A program made the position numbers and the translations under genes. Shown piece by piece: positions 60,765-64,000 of a DNA stretch of 64,000 nt. The stretch covers positions 113,218 to 177,217 of the forward strand of contig JASBTF010000002.1 of NCBI GenBank assembly GCA_030148545.1, in the 5' to 3' direction. Source of the stretch: Pseudomonadota bacterium. GTDB lineage: Bacteria; Pseudomonadota; Alphaproteobacteria; UBA2136; JASBTF01. The notes beneath the pieces were generated by a model. The model was given only the letters and a program-made list of their open reading frames with translations, did not search any database and was not told where the DNA came from. Numbering within the stretch: position 1 is the stretch's first letter; each line of letters begins with the position of its first letter.

Positions 60765-61562
60765 ATGGCCCACGCACAAGATCACGATTTTTTTATTCCC
60801 GCTAATTCCATTTGGCCACCGCTGAGCTGTGTTGGCATTGGCCTGTTGGTGTTTGGCTTTGTTTTCTCACTACATCCTGGTGATTTTGACCTACACACAA
60901 TTGTACCTAAGCTGATGATGGGTGCGGGTGCGCTGTTGGCCGCTTTTGGTGTGTTCCAGTGGTTTGCTAAAGTTATTGGCGAGGTACGCAAAGCGGGCTT
61001 TAAAAAAGTACCTGTGGTACTGGATTTGGCAAACCGCTACGGCATGCTGTTTTTCATCCTGTCGGAAGTGATGTTCTTCGCCGCATTTTTTGCCGCGTAT
61101 TTTTACCTCAGCGGACAAAACGCTGCGTGGCCGCCACTCAATATTGAGGCTATTGATATTCACCTACCGTTAATTAATACGCTGTTGCTGCTATCCTCCG
61201 GTGCTACGCTAACCTACGCCCACCACGCCATGGTGGAAGGTCTCCGTAAGGAAGCTGGCTTTGGTCTGCTGCTTACATGGCACTTGGGTATTTTGTTCCT
61301 CATTGCACAGGCATATGAATATAGCCACGCTGGTTTTGGTATGGGTAGTGGTGTGTATGGCTCTGTTTTCTACATGCTTACTGGTTTCCATGGCTTCCAC
61401 GTGTTGCTGGGTACCTGCATGCTTATTGTGGCGCATATTCGTCTCTCTCAAGGGGACTGGACACCTAAAAACCACTTCTACTTCGAGGCCGCCGCTTGGT
61501 ACTGGCACTTTGTTGATGTGGTGTGGATCGGGCTGTTTTTATTCGTGTATGTGTTGGCATAA
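60765..61562 (+). CDS. ctaE: cytochrome c oxidase subunit III
   Basis: 265 residues. Seven-helix type III subunit: DFFIPANSIWPPLSCVGIGL, FILSEVMFFAAFFAAYFYLS (the conserved SEVMFF), SGATLTYAHHAMVEG, FYMLTGFHGFHVLLGT and AAWYWHFVDVVWIGLF are family hallmarks. It stabilises subunit I and its proton uptake. Last gene of the oxidase operon, 1 bp after the small gene. Confidence 0.95.
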   Translation: MAHAQDHDFFIPANSIWPPLSCVGIGLLVFGFVFSLHPGDFDLHTIVPKLMMGAGALLAAFGVFQWFAKVIGEVRKAGFKKVPVVLDLANRYGMLFFILSEVMFFAAFFAAYFYLSGQNAAWPPLNIEAIDIHLPLINTLLLLSSGATLTYAHHAMVEGLRKEAGFGLLLTWHLGILFLIAQAYEYSHAGFGMGSGVYGSVFYMLTGFHGFHVLLGTCMLIVAHIRLSQGDWTPKNHFYFEAAAWYWHFVDVVWIGLFLFVYVLA

Positions 61563-61568
61563 AGCCAA

Positions 61569-61672
61569 CACGACTAGCGACGCAGTCGGCAAAGCCGCTG
61601 CTTGCTCCCAAGGGCACCTTGGAACCGCGCTGACCAACTCGCGCTGCGAGCTTGGGACCGCGAAGGTTGTCA
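61569..61672 (-). repeat. dispersed hairpin repeat, reverse copy after ctaE
   Basis: Read on the minus strand: CCCAAGCTCGCAGCGCGAGTTGG, GGTTCCAAGGTGCC and AGCAGCGGCTTTGCCGACTGCG, matching the order of hairpins in the copy at 62728. The second hairpin is altered. Fills most of the 186-bp gap before uppP. Confidence 0.65.
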
Positions 61673-61748
61673 CCGCTCAAACTCACTTATATTGCAAAGC
61701 GACACTCAGTATTGCCCCTAGCGTAACTTTCGGCCATAGTCAGCACTA

Positions 61749-62681
61749 ATGGATACCGTACAACTTATTGTGCTGGCACTGGTACAGGGCATTACCGAGT
61801 TTTTGCCTATCTCTTCCAGCGCGCACCTTATTCTCACCCCGTGGTTATTTGGCTGGGCCGACCAAGGCGTGGTGATGGATATTGCATTACACTTTGGTAC
61901 GTTGTTAGCTGTGTTGGTGTATTTTTGGCGCGATACATTTACCCTGCTGCGTGGCAGTTTGGACCTGTGCACCCGCCGCTGGGATACCGAGCCGTTTCGT
62001 CGCCTATGGCACGTTATTATCGCGACATTACCATTATTGCCGTTTGGCTTATTGCTCATGAACTGGGCGACAGATAGTGGCCGCAGCCTGATTGTTATTG
62101 GCTGTAGTACTATTTTCTTCGGGTTGGTGTTGTGGGTGGCAGATGCACGTAGCGGCCTGTGGGAGTCCAAGCAAATGGTGGGCTGGTTAGCTAAAGTGTG
62201 GCCTGAAAAACTACTACCTAAAGTGTATCGCCGTATCGCAGAGTGGTTGTTCATCCGCGCACGGGAAGAGCAGGGTGGTGAAAAAGATGACATCAGCAGT
62301 ATTCATTGGCCGCATGCGCTGGTGTTTGGTGTGTTTCAGGGGTTAGCCCTTATTCCCGGTACATCGCGCAGCGGGTCGTGTATTTCGGCCGGGCGTTTGC
62401 TGGGTTTTAGCCGTGGCGTATCCGCTCGTTTTGCTAGCCTTATGGCCATTCCTACAATTACGTTAGCGCTATTGGTAAGCCTATTGCGTAACGAGGCGCT
62501 TGCCACGCTTAATTGGTCGGCTGCTGCAGGCACATTGCTAAGCGGTATGGCGTTGGCTTTTGTAGCAGCGTGGGTTGGTTTGTGGCTGCTAATGACTTTC
62601 TTCAAAAAAATTGGCTACCTACCGTTCGTTTACTACCGCCTCATGCTAGGTACGGCACTGCTTGTGTGGGGTTTAGCGTGA
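61749..62681 (+). CDS. uppP: undecaprenyl-diphosphatase
   Basis: 310 residues. It recycles the C55 lipid carrier by hydrolysing undecaprenyl pyrophosphate in the inner membrane. Conserved motif 1 ALVQGITEFLPISSSAHL with the catalytic Glu/His, motif 2 GLALIPGTSRSGSCISAGRL. It is about 40 residues longer than E. coli BacA because of a charged insertion in the middle (REEQGGEKDDISSIH region). Separate from the oxidase operon by a repeat. Confidence 0.95.
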   Translation: MDTVQLIVLALVQGITEFLPISSSAHLILTPWLFGWADQGVVMDIALHFGTLLAVLVYFWRDTFTLLRGSLDLCTRRWDTEPFRRLWHVIIATLPLLPFGLLLMNWATDSGRSLIVIGCSTIFFGLVLWVADARSGLWESKQMVGWLAKVWPEKLLPKVYRRIAEWLFIRAREEQGGEKDDISSIHWPHALVFGVFQGLALIPGTSRSGSCISAGRLLGFSRGVSARFASLMAIPTITLALLVSLLRNEALATLNWSAAAGTLLSGMALAFVAAWVGLWLLMTFFKKIGYLPFVYYRLMLGTALLVWGLA

Positions 62682-62705
62682 AAATTCCCCAGCGGGTGAT
62701 TTTTT
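62681..62705 (+). terminator. terminator overlapping the uppP stop
   Basis: AAAATTCCCC-AGC-GGGTGATTTTTT, a ten-position stem with one mismatch, beginning at the last base of the stop codon. A related but weaker sequence begins at the same position after the gene ending at 26793. Confidence 0.65.
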
Positions 62706-62727
62706 CAATTTAAACAAGGGGGGTGCG

Positions 62728-62822
62728 GGTCGCCATCCCAAGGTCGCAGCGCGACTTGGTTGGCGGAGGTCCAGGATACATCCTGGTGCCAAGCGGCGGC
62801 TTTGCCGACCGCGAGAGCAATC
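62728..62822 (+). repeat. dispersed hairpin repeat, copy between uppP and tRNA-Leu
   Basis: CCCAAGGTCGCAGCGCGACTTGG, then CCAGGATACATCCTGG, then GGCGGCTTTGCCGACC. Long blocks are identical to 46227-46319, such as GGTTGGCGGAGGTCCAGGAT, and 16 bases beginning GGCGGCTTTGCCGACC. This gap of 313 bp also holds a tRNA-Leu fragment and a terminator. Confidence 0.8.
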
Positions 62823-62825
62823 TAA

Positions 62826-62844
62826 TGGTGCCCAGAAGAGGACT
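62826..62844 (-). repeat. 19-bp copy of the tRNA-Leu 3' end
   Basis: TGGTGCCCAGAAGAGGACT is identical to 62995-63013, the 3' end of tRNA-Leu(CAG) including CCA. The two copies lie 169 bp apart in direct orientation, the usual geometry of an attachment-site duplication, although only 150 bp lie between them. Confidence 0.7.
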
Positions 62845-62960
62845 GATGGGGTGTGTGCTGCACCCCACCCTACGGGCGTGCCTGTGGCACGTCGCGCTCC
62901 GGCATGCTGCCTCGCGCCGAACCTCCATCGGTTCGATGGTTAAATCATAAACATCAGGTT

Positions 62961-62985
62961 ACAAAAAAATCCCCTAAAGGGGACA
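62961..62985 (-). terminator. terminator of tRNA-Leu
   Basis: Minus strand: GTCCCC-TTTA-GGGGA followed by TTTTTTTG, starting 10 bases past the tRNA 3' end. Confidence 0.88.
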
Positions 62986-62994
62986 TTTTGTAAA

Positions 62995-63081
62995 TGGTGC
63001 CCAGAAGAGGACTCGAACCTCCACTCCCTTGCGAGAACTAGCACCTGAAGCTAGCGCGTCTACCAATTCCGCCACCTGGGC
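62995..63081 (-). tRNA. tRNA-Leu (anticodon CAG)
   Basis: The minus strand begins GCCCAGGTGGCGGAATTGG and ends in CTGGGCA with an encoded CCA. Anticodon stem CTAGC/GCTAG around TT-CAG-GT, long variable arm (TTCTCGCAAGGGAG), and T arm with GTTCGAGTC. 87 bases with CCA. Reads CUG. Confidence 0.97.
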
Positions 63082-63221
63082 AAGTGCGAACCTAGCGCTT
63101 GTAATGCGCGGGCCGGTTCTTGTCAAGCTCACAATGTGCTTGATTGTATGCGAGAGTTGTTTTACTCCTATATAGGAATCGAATCGCCTTTTATTATTTC
63201 ACACAGCCCTAGGAGGCAGTT

Positions 63222-63860
63222 ATGAGTGAAAAACCTTCTTCAACAACGGCAAGTAGTGTCGGCCTTTCTAAAGAAGAGCAGGAAGAAGCTTTTGAAGCAA
63301 TGCTACTGCCCGAAGATTTTCGTAGTTTACTTATTCCTTATACGCGAGCTTTTCATAATGCATCGCTTATGAATGGTATTATGAGTAGCGATGATGTTAC
63401 AGAGTGCACAACGGCAGCTAATATTAATGTTTTTATTGGTTGTTTGCTTGAAAAAACTGATAGTTGTTCTGAGTATATAGCATATTCCTCTTCCGGAAAC
63501 CTAGTTGATGGTGTGTTTATGTTTAGCTCATATCAATTGGCTTTTCACTACGGTGATGTGGTCGTAAAACATACTTTGGGCGCTAATGGATATTCTCTTG
63601 TAATTCTAGTTGAACAGCCGGATAGAGATGGTTCTGATGACCTAGATATCTTTAATGCCCACATTTTTATGCAGGGGCATAGCTCGGTTGATGAAGATTT
63701 AGAGGTTATTGAAAAAATTCTTGAACAATATCCAGTTCTTCTCCAGGTGTTTCGTGCCCATTTGGAGGTTGCTTTGGCTCAGCCTATTGCTACAAAGACA
63801 TCTCGTGACAAAGTTAATGCTGTTTATCAGGCGTTGTTTGTTACTCCAACTTATAATTAA
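63222..63860 (+). CDS. hypothetical protein, 212 residues
   Basis: Not recognised. Soluble; a disordered Ser/Thr-rich start (MSEKPSSTTASSVGLSKEEQ) is followed by an acidic mixed alpha/beta body with hydrophobic strands (VFMFSSYQLAFHYGDVVVKH, YSLVILVEQPD). No catalytic motif seen. Ribosome site AGGAGG before ATG 63222. A -10-like TATATA at 63169-63174, in the context CTATATAGGA shared with the 42500 gene, suggests its own promoter. Ends at a GC-rich hairpin. Confidence 0.68.
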   Translation: MSEKPSSTTASSVGLSKEEQEEAFEAMLLPEDFRSLLIPYTRAFHNASLMNGIMSSDDVTECTTAANINVFIGCLLEKTDSCSEYIAYSSSGNLVDGVFMFSSYQLAFHYGDVVVKHTLGANGYSLVILVEQPDRDGSDDLDIFNAHIFMQGHSSVDEDLEVIEKILEQYPVLLQVFRAHLEVALAQPIATKTSRDKVNAVYQALFVTPTYN

Positions 63861-63865
63861 CCTTC

Positions 63866-63888
63866 CCCCGGCGCCACTGGCGCCGGGG
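63866..63888 (+). terminator. GC-rich hairpin after the 63222 gene
   Basis: CCCCGGCGCC-ACT-GGCGCCGGGG, a perfect 10-bp stem five bases past the stop. No T-run follows directly, so it may end transcription weakly or protect the 3' end. Confidence 0.6.
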
Positions 63889-63919
63889 TCCCGCTTTACT
63901 TTTAACAATGGAGGCGCCA

Positions 63920-64000
63920 ATGCCGTCTGGAAAGAGCTCGGCTGAAGATTCTTCAGATTTAGGCCCAAATGTTTTTGTGTTAAGGCCGTGGCAGCGTTTT
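63920..64000 (+). CDS. unknown gene, 3' end outside window
   Basis: Begins MPSGKSSAEDSSDLG at an ATG seven bases after GGAGG and stays open to the right edge (27 codons). An ATG at 63908 in the same frame would overlap the ribosome site. Too short to identify. Confidence 0.5.
   Translation, partial: MPSGKSSAEDSSDLGPNVFVLRPWQRF

Noticed and set aside
1-64000. CRISPR array, insertion sequence with transposase, integrase or rRNA
   Set aside because: No regularly spaced repeats, no transposase or recombinase motifs and no rRNA sequence seen anywhere in the window.

Overview
The window reads as chromosomal DNA of a Gram-negative proteobacterium, most likely an alphaproteobacterium. The pointers are an ECF sigma factor paired with an NrsF-type anti-sigma protein, a CtaA/CtaB/CtaG/CoxABC terminal oxidase set, a thrS-infC pair, UppP, MnmD and lipoprotein or signal-peptide exporters. 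Base composition is intermediate, with T/A-ending codons common in most genes. No plasmid replication gene, phage gene, CRISPR array or rRNA is visible.

Region 1 (1-21.7 kb, all + strand) is part of an F-type (TraA/L/E/K/B/V/C) type IV secretion or conjugation locus. Two tandem VirB2/TraA-like pilins (the first cut by the window edge) precede TraL, TraE and TraK. About 12 kb of non-canonical genes follows: a UvrD-like helicase with damaged ATPase motifs, a sigma-70-like/ParB-like fusion protein whose upstream region holds a parS-like palindrome and a second perfect palindrome in the promoter, a large exported protein, a 1243-residue TraG-like membrane protein and a 701-residue unknown. TraB, TraV, the TraC ATPase and a long acidic membrane protein with a PilP/GspC-like C-terminal domain complete the block. 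The sigma/ParB fusion with its two palindromes is the most unusual signal in the window.

Region 2 (21.7-46 kb) is mostly housekeeping and single genes on both strands: a DASS/SLC13 transporter with TrkA-C domains, a short FecCD permease remnant, MnmD, an orphan minus-strand stretch with small ORFs and a strong terminator, GNAT, secreted nuclease, a NusA-like protein, a LysM protein, a peptide-binding protein, infC (with an ATT start) and thrS, a cysteine-less isochorismatase-like protein and a glycosyltransferase, PfkB kinase, RsmE, CtaC (CoxB), NrsF/ECF sigma, aminotransferase, MsrB, a GC-richer orphan gene, a GST, an unknown, an EEP-family hydrolase and tRNA-Ser(GGA) with a decayed tandem copy.

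Region 3 (46.3-56.2 kb, minus strand) is a compact fatty-acid degradation operon. It is read as acyltransferase/alpha-beta-hydrolase fusion, FadD-type ligase, thiolase, FadN-type HAD-ECH protein and FadE-type acyl-CoA dehydrogenase, with 4-8 bp overlaps at two of the junctions.

Region 4 (56.3-64 kb, + strand) is the terminal oxidase cluster ctaA-ctaB-ctaG-coxA-two small membrane proteins-coxC. Its subunit I carries the YSHPAVY motif of A2-type oxidases, and subunit II is encoded 18 kb away. It is followed by uppP, tRNA-Leu(CAG), an unknown gene and the start of another. A family of roughly 90-bp hairpin-rich repeats ending in GCGGCTTTGCCGA is scattered through the intergenic spaces of regions 2-4.
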